A DNA stretch of 51,429 nucleotides from DAOSWM01 sp035380045 (GCA_035380045.1 DAOSWM010000021.1:1-51429), one strand, 5' to 3'; numbered from the stretch's first letter, positions 25,676 through 34,404 are shown. A program made the numbers and translations. Notes: generated by a model from the letters alone, not told the origin.

Positions 25676-26761
25676 ATGAGGACTTTATCGTTTGTTTTTT
25701 CAATTGTTTTGGCCTTTTCCTTGGCAACCAATGCTCAGAATAAGGCTGCAAGTATTTCACCAGTAAAGACTGTTCACGATTTTGGAACCATTAAGGAGGA
25801 GGATGGTAAGGTGTCGTTCGACTTTGAGATAACCAATGATGGAGAGGCGCCACTAATTATTAATCGTGTGTCATCGTCGTGTGGTTGCACAACTCCGGTT
25901 TGGCCTAAGGAGCCAATACCTCCCGGCGGGAAGGGGTCTGTTAAAGCAACATACGACCCAAAAGGTCGGCCAGGTCCCTTCAATAAAACAATCACTATTT
26001 TCTCAAACGCATCAGCTTCAGGTACTGTACTTTCGATTAAGGGTCAGGTTACACCAAGAACCAAAACACCTGAAGAAACATATCGTAAACGTATAGGTGA
26101 TTTAGGATTGGCGAACTCACACATGTCAATGGGTAAACTATTCCTTTCTGAGATAAGAATTGATTCTTTGCCGGTATATAACTTTGGGAGTGAACCCATG
26201 GAAATAACATTCCAGAATGTGCCTAAGCATATTACTGTTACAGCAGAGCCTAAAGTGTTAAAACCTAAAGAGAAGGGTAGTATAATAGTTCTCTTCGATT
26301 CAAACAAGCAGAACGACTGGGGCTTTATTATTGAAAGAGTTAGGCTCCAGTTAAACGGGGAATCACCTCAGGGAAACCTTTTAAGTGTTAGCGCAAATAT
26401 TGAGGAGGATTTTTCGAAGTTAACTGAAGAGGAGCTTGCTAAAGCCCCAAAAATTGTGTTTAACGAGTTAAACAAGGATTTTGGAACAATTGACGAGGGA
26501 AGCCCTGTTGAATATGAGTTTGTGTTTACCAATCAGGGTGAAAGCGACTTAATTATTCGTAAAATAAAGGCAAGCTGTGGTTGCACTACTGTTGCGCCAA
26601 AGGTTACTGTGATAAAACCGGGCGAGTCAAGTTCACTTTCTGCTTCGTTCAGAACAAAGGGCTATTCAGGTCGACAGAGCAAGAGCATAACTGTAATCAC
26701 AAACGATCCCAAACAGTCAACAATTGTTTTAAGGCTTACGGGAGTAGTTAATAAAAAGTAA
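25676..26761 (+). CDS. Secreted protein with two DUF1573 (Ig-like) domains
   Basis: A 361-residue exported protein. The signal peptide is SFVFSIVLAFSLATNAQN. Two DUF1573 domains flank a middle region: one at about residues 22-115 (VHDFGTIKEEDGKVSFDF ... SSCGCTTPVWP) and one at about 270-360 (KDFGTIDEGSPVEYEFVF ... ASCGCTTVAPK). Each carries the family's CGCT motif. The domains are related to the ASPM-SPD-2-Hydin and MSP-type Ig folds; their function in Bacteroidota is not established. ATG 25676 (MRTLSF) is preferred to ATG 25670, which would add two residues. A good promoter stands upstream and a palindromic element lies just downstream. Confidence 0.9.
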   Translation: MRTLSFVFSIVLAFSLATNAQNKAASISPVKTVHDFGTIKEEDGKVSFDFEITNDGEAPLIINRVSSSCGCTTPVWPKEPIPPGGKGSVKATYDPKGRPGPFNKTITIFSNASASGTVLSIKGQVTPRTKTPEETYRKRIGDLGLANSHMSMGKLFLSEIRIDSLPVYNFGSEPMEITFQNVPKHITVTAEPKVLKPKEKGSIIVLFDSNKQNDWGFIIERVRLQLNGESPQGNLLSVSANIEEDFSKLTEEELAKAPKIVFNELNKDFGTIDEGSPVEYEFVFTNQGESDLIIRKIKASCGCTTVAPKVTVIKPGESSSLSASFRTKGYSGRQSKSITVITNDPKQSTIVLRLTGVVNKK

Positions 26762-26782
26762 CCTATCCCTAAAAATAAATAG

Positions 26783-26935
26783 GAGGGCGTCTCAAAAGTT
26801 CATTGTGTGACTCTGTGAAGGACCCCGAGAAACTCTGTGATATTTATAATTTATTGTGTCACAGTGTATCGCAGGGGAATCACAGAGTTCCACAGAGGAG
26901 TAAATCTAATCCTTTTTAACTTTTGAGACAGCCTC
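26783..26935. repeat. MITE-like palindromic element between convergent genes
   Basis: A 153-bp element with 18-bp terminal inverted repeats, GAGGGCGTCTCAAAAGTT on the left and AACTTTTGAGACAGCCTC on the right, differing at two positions. The interior repeats the word CTCTGTG twice on the left and its complement CACAGAG twice on the right, so the whole can fold into a long imperfect hairpin. There is no open frame inside. It fills most of the gap between the DUF1573 gene (+) and rlmB (-), and its right arm is followed by a T run, so it probably also serves as a terminator for both. Confidence 0.75.
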
Positions 26936-26953
26936 TTTTTTATTGCTGTTGTT

Positions 26954-27694
26954 TTATGAAGTTCGAGTAGCTTCGTACATCAGAATCCCCGCTGCAACAG
27001 AAACGTTCAGCGAATCAACTTTCCCAACAATGGGAATCGAAACCAGCTCATCGGCCTGCTTTAGAATTTCTGGAGAAACGCCAACATCCTCAGAGCCCAT
27101 GATAATCGCAACAGGAGGTTTAATATCAGCTTGCGTATAATTTTTTGACGATTTTTCGGTAGCTGCAACCACTTTTATGCCAGAAAGTTTAAGGAAAGAA
27201 ATGGTGGATTTCAAGCTGTTCACTTTACATATTGGCATATGGTGCAGAGCACCAGCAGATGTTTTTACAGCATCGGAACCAATTTTGGCAGTTCCCCTGT
27301 TGGGAATGATAACCGCATGAGCACCAGCGCATTCTGCGGTACGTACAATGGCCCCAAAGTTTCGTACATCGGTTACACCATCGAGAACAATCAGGAATGG
27401 GTTTTTTCCCAACTCCCAAAGTTGAGCAACAACTTCCTCCACAGGTTGAAAATCCACAGGAGAAATGTAGGCAACAACTCCCTGGTGATTCCTGCTGCCA
27501 AAGGCAGCAAATCGTTCCGCAGATACGTGCTGGGGATGTATCCCGTTCTCTCTAAGAACACTAACAAGTTCGCCGTAAAGTTCACCTGAAAGCCCTTTCT
27601 TAATAAGTATTCTGTCGATGACTTTTCCTGAGCGAATGGCCTCAATTACGGGTCGAATTCCGTAAACTGCATCGGAGTTGCTTTGTTTTTTCAT
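26954..27694 (-). CDS. rlmB: 23S rRNA 2'-O-methyltransferase RlmB (TrmH/SpoU family)
   Basis: A SPOUT methyltransferase that methylates the ribose of G2251 in 23S rRNA, using S-adenosylmethionine. The 246 residues contain the N-terminal SpoU substrate-binding domain (AVYGIRPVIEAI), then the trefoil-knot motifs: motif 1 LDGVTDVRNFGAIVRTAECAG, motif 2 IIMGSEDVGVS, and motif 3 IPIVGKVDSLNVSVAAGI. The length matches RlmB. The ATG at 27692-27694 overlaps the TGA of the upstream gene (ATGA), which fixes the start and shows translational coupling. It is the last gene of the ABC-F operon. Confidence 0.94.
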   Translation of the reverse strand: MKKQSNSDAVYGIRPVIEAIRSGKVIDRILIKKGLSGELYGELVSVLRENGIHPQHVSAERFAAFGSRNHQGVVAYISPVDFQPVEEVVAQLWELGKNPFLIVLDGVTDVRNFGAIVRTAECAGAHAVIIPNRGTAKIGSDAVKTSAGALHHMPICKVNSLKSTISFLKLSGIKVVAATEKSSKNYTQADIKPPVAIIMGSEDVGVSPEILKQADELVSIPIVGKVDSLNVSVAAGILMYEATRTS

Positions 27695-28932
27695 TGTTTC
27701 TGATTTGGTTGCGCAAAGGTAGCTGGTTTTCCGGTATTCCACATATCCACAGCTTGCTTCTCAATTTGTTGTGGGATGTTTCTTGAAAAAGTGAAGTTGG
27801 AAAACAGTGAAATTGTATCGGTATCGGTAAATTCAACGAAAAACGGTTTCCCTTTTTCGTTTCTATATTTCCATTGCTCGGTTCTCCCATTTGAGTAGGC
27901 TTCCTCGGGAATACCAAGAAGCATTAGCGTTTTTCCCCGGTCGGTTTGCCAGCCAGGTTTTTGTTCAGTAAAAATTCTGTTTGCCCAGAAGGCTCTGCCG
28001 TAGTATTTCGCAAGAAGTTCCCGAGCATCATTGGCATTTTTTGCTCTACGCAACCAGAAATTATCAATTGCAACCTTCCTTTTACTTGCGGTGTCGAGTT
28101 GGGTTAATTCAACTCTGCTAGCCAAATACCTTAAAGGTTCAATCAGCTGGTTTGGAGTGTTTAGCACGGGATGGCTTTTGCTTACAACGTTCAATTGTAT
28201 CTCTTCTTTAATATCACCGTAGGAAATTGAATAAGTCCCATCTTTTTCCCAGTTGCCAAACTGTTGGTTGGATGGCCTTTGGTACCATGAACTATCAGTT
28301 CCAATATTTTCTGATGCAAAGCTTTCAAAGGGTGAGTACTTTACCAGAATGCTATCGGGTTTTAATCCGTTACATTTTAATGTGAATCCCTCATTTGGTT
28401 TAAGGGAATAATGGTAAAGCGGTTGGTTAGTTTGAGCATTGTACGGGATGCACTTTGAACAAAAATTCTGATTTGGTAGCTTCAGGTAGTAAAGCTGCGC
28501 AATGCTGTTTGATGTATCGGTAAGCGTAACTTCAACCCAGTACAAAACTTCAGCAGCATACAGGTTAATTTTTTGGTAGATATAAGTTTTGTTGAAATCC
28601 TCGTGGGTAGGTTCAATCCAAAAACTTAACGAATCGAAGGCAACAGGGTTCTCGGGGTCAACATAAGATTTTGTATCGACTGTGAGTGCTGAAAAAGGGT
28701 ACTCAACATCCTTTTTGGAGAAAAGGAAATTTCTGGGAATTTGAATGTGAAGAGTTGATTTTGTTGCAGAAATTCTTTCTAAAAAAAAGTTAGGTTGAAT
28801 GTTTGCTTCAGATGGTCTGTAGTCGAGCGTAGGCTCAAGGGTCGACGTCGATTTTTTCAACAATTGGCAACCTCCTACAGCTATGAGTAGCAAAATAAAT
28901 AGTGCAAATAAAACATTCCTTGTCTTGATCAT
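27691..28932 (-). CDS. GWxTD domain lipoprotein
   Basis: A 413-residue lipoprotein. The signal peptide (FALFILLLIAVGGC) ends in a lipobox with Cys22. The defining motif GWQTDRGKTLMLLG appears at about residue 345, preceded by RAFWANRIFTEQKP and followed by EQWKYRNEKGKPFFV, which is a typical order. GWxTD proteins are restricted mostly to Bacteroidota and related phyla, and their function is not known. The gene begins 7 bp after the ABC-F stop and its own stop overlaps the rlmB start. The N-terminal 250 residues have no recognised domain and look beta-rich. Confidence 0.9.
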   Translation of the reverse strand: MIKTRNVLFALFILLLIAVGGCQLLKKSTSTLEPTLDYRPSEANIQPNFFLERISATKSTLHIQIPRNFLFSKKDVEYPFSALTVDTKSYVDPENPVAFDSLSFWIEPTHEDFNKTYIYQKINLYAAEVLYWVEVTLTDTSNSIAQLYYLKLPNQNFCSKCIPYNAQTNQPLYHYSLKPNEGFTLKCNGLKPDSILVKYSPFESFASENIGTDSSWYQRPSNQQFGNWEKDGTYSISYGDIKEEIQLNVVSKSHPVLNTPNQLIEPLRYLASRVELTQLDTASKRKVAIDNFWLRRAKNANDARELLAKYYGRAFWANRIFTEQKPGWQTDRGKTLMLLGIPEEAYSNGRTEQWKYRNEKGKPFFVEFTDTDTISLFSNFTFSRNIPQQIEKQAVDMWNTGKPATFAQPNQKQ

Positions 28933-28939
28933 AATGATC

Positions 28940-30886
28940 TTATATATCGCTTTTCAGCCTTTCTACTTCAATTGCCAAATCCTCCCATTTCACCATGTTT
29001 TCGGAGAGTTGATTCTTTAAGTTTTGGTATAATGAGAAGAAATCGTTGTCGATTGGTACTTCAGAATTCTCCGGATCGGCCAGTTGTGAATCCATTTTTT
29101 CAATGGTAGCCTCCAGATTTTCAACCTCCTTTTCAACTTTCTCAAGTTGAGAATTTACCTTACGAATTTCCTTCTCCTTCTCCTTCTTCTCCATCCACAA
29201 TTTTTTCTGGTTCGAATCATTTCGATTCTCTGAATCGACTTTTGGCTGGACTTTCTTAATTTCTAGCTCTTTTAAACTCTCTAGTTTGCGTTTTTCAAGG
29301 AATTCGTATACTCCACCCAGATGTTCCTTCACATTTCCATCGCGGAATTCGTAAACTTTTGAAACCAGTCCGTTGAGGAATTCACGGTCGTGCGACACAA
29401 GAATTAAGGTTCCCTTGTAGTTCTGCAGCGCATTTTTGAGAATATCCTTCGATCGCATGTCGAGGTGGTTGGTTGGCTCGTCGAGTACCAAAAGATTGTA
29501 GGGTTGCAGCATCAACTTCACCATCGCCAACCTGTTACGTTCACCGCCGGAGAGAACGGCAATTTTTTTGTCAACATCCTCACCACGGAAAAGGAATGCA
29601 CCGAGAATATCACGAATTTTCAGGCGAATATCGCCAACCGCAACCCTGTCAATTGTTTCTAGAACAGTGTGCGCTGGATCCATCAGCTCGTCCTGATTCT
29701 GGGCAAAGTACCCAATGGAAACATTGTGACCAACTTTTAGGTTCCCCTCGTGCTCCAGCTCACCAATAATTATTCGGCTAAGCGTTGTTTTCCCCTCGCC
29801 GTTCCGGCCAACAAACGCAATTTTTTCTCCGCGTACAATGTCGATATTCGCATCGCTAAAAACAAGGTGATTCCCAAATCGTTTGGCAATGTTATCAACT
29901 TTTACAACCAAATCGCCGGAGCGAGGAGCATCCGGGAAACGGATATTAATTTTTGAGTTGTCCTCGTCGTCAACCTCAATTATCTCCATCTTTTCGAGCT
30001 GCTTCACTCGCGATTGAACCTGATTTGCCTTGGTTGCCTTGTAGCGGAATCGCTCGATAAAATCCTTGGTTTCCTCAATCTGTTTCTGCTGATTTTTAAA
30101 AGCAGACATTTGCTGCTCCCTGCGTTCCTGACGTAGAACAACATATTTTGAGTAGGGAACACGATAATCGAACGCTTTGCCAAGCGAAAGTTCGATGGTT
30201 CGCTCGGTGATATTATCGAGGAAAGCGCGGTCGTGAGAAATAAGTACAACTGCTCCCGGGAAAACTTTCAGGTAATCCTCAAGCCACTGGATTGACTCAA
30301 TATCGAGATGGTTGGTTGGCTCGTCAAGCAGGAGGATATCGGGTTGGCGCAGTAAAATTTTTGCAAGCTCAATGCGCATTCGCCATCCGCCGCTAAACTC
30401 TGAGGTTGGGCGTTGAAAATCGGAACGTCGGAATCCAAGCCCAAGCAATGTTACCTCTGCTTTTGCTTCAAGGCTGTCGCCTTCGAGCAGGTTGTATCTT
30501 TCACTTTTTTCGGAAAGCTGGTGGATGATATCAACGTACGATTCCGACTCGTGATCGGTACGTTCCTCAAGTTCTTTCGTTAAATTCTGAATATCCTTTG
30601 CAAGCAGAAGAATTTCTTGAAAAGCCTGCATGGTTTCGCTCATTACGCTGCGCGTGTTTGTTACAGCCATTTGCTGTGGGAGGTAACCAACCTTTATTTC
30701 ACGGGGAACGCTAACAATTCCGCTGCTGGGAGTCATCTCGCCAACAATAAGTTTTAGAACTGTTGATTTTCCTGCTCCATTCTTCCCAACCAATCCAACC
30801 CGCTCGCGGTTGCTAACCAAGAAGCTGACATCGCGGAACAGATCGAACCCACCAAAAGAAACCGTAACCTGATTTAACGAAACCAT
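28940..30886 (-). CDS. ABC-F family ATPase
   Basis: A soluble ABC-F protein of 648 residues, with two ATP-binding domains and no membrane segments. Members act on the ribosome (translation factors or antibiotic-resistance proteins). Domain 1 has GKNGAGKST, FSGGWRMRIELAK and LLLDEPTNHLD; domain 2 has GRNGEGKTTLSR, LSGGERNRLAMVK and VLDEPTNHLD. The linker between them (about 240-320) is helical and charged, and the C-terminal tail (about 540-648) is a coiled coil as in Uup. A good promoter lies upstream, and the gene leads an operon with the GWxTD lipoprotein and rlmB. Resistance activity cannot be claimed from this sequence. Confidence 0.94.
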   Translation of the reverse strand: MVSLNQVTVSFGGFDLFRDVSFLVSNRERVGLVGKNGAGKSTVLKLIVGEMTPSSGIVSVPREIKVGYLPQQMAVTNTRSVMSETMQAFQEILLLAKDIQNLTKELEERTDHESESYVDIIHQLSEKSERYNLLEGDSLEAKAEVTLLGLGFRRSDFQRPTSEFSGGWRMRIELAKILLRQPDILLLDEPTNHLDIESIQWLEDYLKVFPGAVVLISHDRAFLDNITERTIELSLGKAFDYRVPYSKYVVLRQERREQQMSAFKNQQKQIEETKDFIERFRYKATKANQVQSRVKQLEKMEIIEVDDEDNSKINIRFPDAPRSGDLVVKVDNIAKRFGNHLVFSDANIDIVRGEKIAFVGRNGEGKTTLSRIIIGELEHEGNLKVGHNVSIGYFAQNQDELMDPAHTVLETIDRVAVGDIRLKIRDILGAFLFRGEDVDKKIAVLSGGERNRLAMVKLMLQPYNLLVLDEPTNHLDMRSKDILKNALQNYKGTLILVSHDREFLNGLVSKVYEFRDGNVKEHLGGVYEFLEKRKLESLKELEIKKVQPKVDSENRNDSNQKKLWMEKKEKEKEIRKVNSQLEKVEKEVENLEATIEKMDSQLADPENSEVPIDNDFFSLYQNLKNQLSENMVKWEDLAIEVERLKSDI

Positions 30887-30907
30887 TGTGTTTTAACTTT
30901 GAAGCCA

Positions 30908-30937
30908 CAAAATTATGAAAATAGGACAAATTCGCAA
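30908..30937 (-). promoter_or_regulatory. Bacteroidota promoter for the ABC-F operon
   Basis: On the minus strand: ATTG-type -33 at 30935-30937, a 19-bp spacer, then TAATTTTG (TAnnTTTG) at 30908-30915. The -7 lies 21 bp before the ATG at 30886. The -33 element is TTG only, a weaker match. Confidence 0.55.
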
Positions 30938-31037
30938 TTTGCTGAATTTTTTTGGGCTGTGAAACATTATAAAAAAATGGGGTGGAATTAAACTGCTACT
31001 TTCCATTTTTATTTAACTTGCTATAAAAATTGAACCT

Positions 31038-32000
31038 ATGAAAAGAATCCTATTGCTTTTATTGCCAATTAGTTTTATCCTGTTAGGATGCGGCTCGGGT
31101 TACAACGAATCTGATGGTTCGAAGTCGTACGACATGGATGTTAAGGAAGAAATGATTCCTATTGCCTTTCAATCCGATGTTCCGCCACCTCCACCACCAT
31201 TATCTTCATCGGGCAGAGAAATACATGCAGAGGAAATGCATGGTAACATGCTGATAAAGAATGTTAGTATAGGTATTGAAGTTGACGATTACAATGTTGC
31301 CCGACAAAAGGTTGATTCGCTAGTGAAAGTGCATAAAGGTTGGATTTCTTCAGAGAACTACCACAATTCCGATTTTCAAATTTTGAATTATATTTCTATC
31401 AGAGTTCCATCGGTAAGCCTTGATGCGCTGATTTATGATTTTATTCAAGTAGCAAAAAGGGTTGAATACCAGCGGGTGGAGAGTAACGATGTAACAGAAG
31501 AGTTCATTGATATTGAGAGCCGTTTGAAAAATCTGAGGAAGGTTGAAAATAATTTTATTCGCCTTCTGCGAAAAACGGATAGCATTGACGATATACTTAA
31601 AATTGAGAGCAAGCTGGCCGAGGTTAGAGGAAATATTGAGTCAATTGAAGGTCGTGTAAAGTATTTAAAGAGCAAAGTAAGGTTTAGCACAATTGAACTC
31701 TACGTTTTCCAAAAAGTTGATTACGAGTATGTTCCTGAGGCCAGCGAACGTTTTGTAGAAAGATTAAAAAAATCGTTACACAATGGGTGGAAGGGTTTTG
31801 TTAGCTTCATGCTGTTTCTCATTGCAATTTGGCCTTTATATATAATTGTTGGAGTAACAGGATACCTTATTGCTCGATATCGAAGGAAGAAAAACGAAAA
31901 AGGGAATGGCAACCAAAAGGAGAAGAAGAAGCTGAAGGGAAAGAAAAAAAGTAAGAAGCAAGAGGAGGCGCAAAACCAGAAGCAACAGGAAGTTTTATAG
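31038..32000 (+). CDS. DUF4349 lipoprotein with C-terminal membrane segment
   Basis: A 320-residue lipoprotein. The signal sequence ends in a lipobox (ISFILLGC). A proline-rich stretch (VPPPPPPLSSSG) precedes the DUF4349 domain (ISIGIEVDD-like strands near VSIGIEVDDYNVARQK, then SVSLDALIYDF, and the acidic DIESRLKNLRKVENNF helical pair). A membrane-spanning segment (FVSFMLFLIAIWPLYIIVG) follows at about residue 255, and the protein ends in a very Lys-rich tail of about 45 residues. That topology suggests inner-membrane anchoring at both ends, with the tail in the cytoplasm. Function unknown. A terminator lies 23 bp after the stop. Confidence 0.88.
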   Translation: MKRILLLLLPISFILLGCGSGYNESDGSKSYDMDVKEEMIPIAFQSDVPPPPPPLSSSGREIHAEEMHGNMLIKNVSIGIEVDDYNVARQKVDSLVKVHKGWISSENYHNSDFQILNYISIRVPSVSLDALIYDFIQVAKRVEYQRVESNDVTEEFIDIESRLKNLRKVENNFIRLLRKTDSIDDILKIESKLAEVRGNIESIEGRVKYLKSKVRFSTIELYVFQKVDYEYVPEASERFVERLKKSLHNGWKGFVSFMLFLIAIWPLYIIVGVTGYLIARYRRKKNEKGNGNQKEKKKLKGKKKSKKQEEAQNQKQQEVL

Positions 32001-32022
32001 AAACCTTAATATCTTAACCAAC

Positions 32023-32052
32023 AAAAAACCCACTGAATTTAGTGGGTTTTTT
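32023..32052. terminator. Bidirectional terminator between convergent genes
   Basis: A 12-bp stem AAAAAACCCACT / AGTGGGTTTTTT with a 6-base loop GAATTT. It separates the DUF4349 gene (+, ends 32000) from the aldehyde:ferredoxin oxidoreductase gene (-, ends 32071) and has T runs in both directions. Confidence 0.9.
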
Positions 32053-32070
32053 GTTTGAAATATTCTTTGC

Positions 32071-34227
32071 TTACTGTAAAGGTTTGATTACCTCAATCAG
32101 TTCTGGAAGATCCATTTTTATTTTCTTAAGGTGCTCGATGGTTGGAACTCCATTGTTGTTCCATCCGCGGCGCTTGTAAACTGCATCGAGGAGTTGTTCG
32201 TATCGGTTTTCACGGTATTTACGAAGCGCTGCAATTTTCTCGTCGATATTCATGCTTGTGGGATCCAAACCAATGGTTTCTTTTAGCTGCTTGTCGTAGC
32301 GTTCCTGACGGCTTTCGTACTCCTCGCGGGTAACAGGTCCAGCAGCACGGTAGGGTTGGGCATCGTGCTTACGAAGTCCAAATCCGCGACGGATATTGAA
32401 AATACGCTGGAAGTTGTACACGCGTTCACTCTGAACAATCATTTCATCCTTATCGAAAGGTTTCCCGGTTACACCTTTGTAAATGGCAACGTAGTTGTCA
32501 ACGTGCTCGGGAATTTTGTGAGGTTCAGCAGTTTCGGCATTACCTTTTGGTACCACATCGTTCCAAGGAAGTTTACATAATCCCTGCAGTCCGAACCATG
32601 TACGGAACATTGGGAAGTAGTGCAATGCTTCAGCTTTATCTTCAAAAGTTGGAATTTGGTTGTTAACCATGTCCATAAAAATTAGCCAAGCCTCGTCGTG
32701 CTGTGGTCCCTTGTTGGTCATGGCGTAACCACCTTGCTGTGCAAGCGATTCCTTAGAAACGTACTGTGAGTACTCAAGCCCCTTGTTTTCCATTCCAATA
32801 TCCTGCAAGAATTTTGGATCGCCACCATACTCCTTGGCAAAAATTTCCTTCATTTTGCGAACTCCTTGTCCAACAATCATTCCGAAACCTTCGCCACGTG
32901 CCAGCTGGTGCATTACCTCCATCATATTTTCAAATTGACCGAAGTTTAGATCCAGCCCGCCTGTTATCTCTTTGTTTAGGATACCATTCTCGTAGCATTC
33001 CATTACGAATGCCATACAGGTCCCCCAGGTAATTGTACAAATTCCGTAGGTGTCGCAGTAGAAGTTTGCTTCGATAATTGCTTCAGGGTTGAAAATTCCG
33101 AGGTTTGAACCTAATCCGGCCACAGTTTCGTACTCTGGTCCATCAACAATAACGGCTTGTCCCTTGTAGGGGCCAGTTTTCAGAATAAAATCGTCTACAC
33201 CCTTAGAGCAGCTCATGGCGCACCCAATCCAGCAGCCATCGGGAATATTTTGGGTGAAATAGTTATCTCTAAAAACGTTACTGTGGATTTTTAGTCCATC
33301 CTCTGAGCTGCCAAACTTAAAGTTATGGGTTGGTAGTAGGTCGTAATCGTTCATTACGTTGGCAATGTTAGCGGTACCTTTCTTGCGCATTTGGCACTGA
33401 TGGTCATCAAGTTCACGCATCTCTTTCTGATACTTTCGCCCACGCTCAGTAATTGCTTCTAGGTCAGCAACATTGTTGAGGTTTCCTTTTACACCCTCAA
33501 CCTTTGCTACAATAGCTTTAATTTTTTTGTTGCGCATAACGGTACCAATCCCACCACGACCAGCTTGTTTCAACCTAATTTTTTTACGTTTCGGATCGTA
33601 AAATGTGAAATTTACCATTCCAATTAGCGAATTCTCAGCTGCGGCGCCCATTGAAACAATGCCAATGTTTTTGTAGTCTTTCTCATCATCAGCAAAGATT
33701 TCGGAAAGTTCCTCAGCAAGAATATGTGAGTCTTTTGCCAAGCCCGGATCTTCAAATATTTCAATGTTACCGTTCTTCCCATCGATATAGATAATTACAT
33801 CTTTTTGAGCTTTGCCCTGAAGTTCAAGTGCATCGAAACCCGAGAATTTAAGGAAGGGGCCAAAGAATCCTCCCACGTTGGAGTCCATTATTGAGTTGGT
33901 TTGGGGCGAAATGCTAACAAGAAGTGATTTTCCTGTTCCGGAGTATTGGGTTATTCCCCCAATGGGGCCAGAGCTAATGATGACTTCATTCTCAGGATCG
34001 TCCCATTTTGTGGTTGGGGTTGTTGCATCCCAAAGCAGTCGTAAGCCATAGCCCTTGCCACCAACAAATTTTTCTTTCATTTGCTCAGGAACATCCTTTT
34101 CTTTAATGGAGTTTTCCCCAACATTTATATAAAGAATTTTGTCGGTGTAGCCTCTATAGAGCTCTTTCTTTGTGTATTGCCATGCATTCAGTTTTTTTGC
34201 TTTGGCAAACATTTCCTTTGCGTTCAT
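32071..34227 (-). CDS. aor: Aldehyde:ferredoxin oxidoreductase (tungsten pterin enzyme)
   Basis: An oxygen-sensitive oxidoreductase that interconverts aldehydes and carboxylates using a tungsten or molybdenum bis-pyranopterin and one [4Fe-4S] cluster, passing electrons to ferredoxin. The 718 residues show the N-terminal domain (FVGGKGYGLRLLWD; SNVGGFFGPFLKFSGFDALE) and pterin-binding segments (RGGIGTVMRNKKIKAIVA; ETVAGLGSNLGI). Cluster ligands are probably Cys332, Cys336 and Cys340 (GCWIGCAMSC) plus the cysteine in GLCKLPWND. The first two ligands are spaced CX3C instead of the CX2C of archaeal AOR, which suggests a distinct subfamily. ATG 34227 (MNAKEMF) is preferred over an upstream in-frame start that adds 31 poor residues. 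The tungstate-transport or pterin-synthesis genes are not in the window. Confidence 0.92.
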   Translation of the reverse strand: MNAKEMFAKAKKLNAWQYTKKELYRGYTDKILYINVGENSIKEKDVPEQMKEKFVGGKGYGLRLLWDATTPTTKWDDPENEVIISSGPIGGITQYSGTGKSLLVSISPQTNSIMDSNVGGFFGPFLKFSGFDALELQGKAQKDVIIYIDGKNGNIEIFEDPGLAKDSHILAEELSEIFADDEKDYKNIGIVSMGAAAENSLIGMVNFTFYDPKRKKIRLKQAGRGGIGTVMRNKKIKAIVAKVEGVKGNLNNVADLEAITERGRKYQKEMRELDDHQCQMRKKGTANIANVMNDYDLLPTHNFKFGSSEDGLKIHSNVFRDNYFTQNIPDGCWIGCAMSCSKGVDDFILKTGPYKGQAVIVDGPEYETVAGLGSNLGIFNPEAIIEANFYCDTYGICTITWGTCMAFVMECYENGILNKEITGGLDLNFGQFENMMEVMHQLARGEGFGMIVGQGVRKMKEIFAKEYGGDPKFLQDIGMENKGLEYSQYVSKESLAQQGGYAMTNKGPQHDEAWLIFMDMVNNQIPTFEDKAEALHYFPMFRTWFGLQGLCKLPWNDVVPKGNAETAEPHKIPEHVDNYVAIYKGVTGKPFDKDEMIVQSERVYNFQRIFNIRRGFGLRKHDAQPYRAAGPVTREEYESRQERYDKQLKETIGLDPTSMNIDEKIAALRKYRENRYEQLLDAVYKRRGWNNNGVPTIEHLKKIKMDLPELIEVIKPLQ

Positions 34228-34363
34228 AGGCAAGTATTTTTTAAAGATTATTGTATGTCGAATTAAATTTGGTGTTAAAGTTATTAAATATTTAGGACGA
34301 TGTAAAATGATTATTATCAATATGTAACGTTTTGCATATTGGTTTTAATATCTATTTTTTTTG

Positions 34364-34404
34364 AATGAATTTCATTATCAATCGATACCGATAATAATTG
34401 GTAT
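34364..34404. promoter_or_regulatory. Two short palindromes upstream of the aldehyde:ferredoxin oxidoreductase
   Basis: In the AT-rich 284-bp gap between the oxidoreductase start and the kinase stop, a perfect 13-base palindrome AATGAATTTCATT lies at 34364-34376. An inverted repeat ATACC / GGTAT follows at 34385-34389 and 34400-34404. They could be operators for the oxidoreductase gene; no regulator is assigned and the rest of the gap shows nothing recognisable. Confidence 0.35.

Noticed and set aside
26783..26935. Insertion sequence
   Set aside because: Inverted ends are present but the element is 153 bp and contains no transposase or fragment of one.
34228..34320. Longer N terminus for the aldehyde:ferredoxin oxidoreductase
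   Set aside because: The added residues are hydrophobic and basic, lie in an AT-rich spacer and precede the typical start of the family; ATG 34227 gives the normal beginning.
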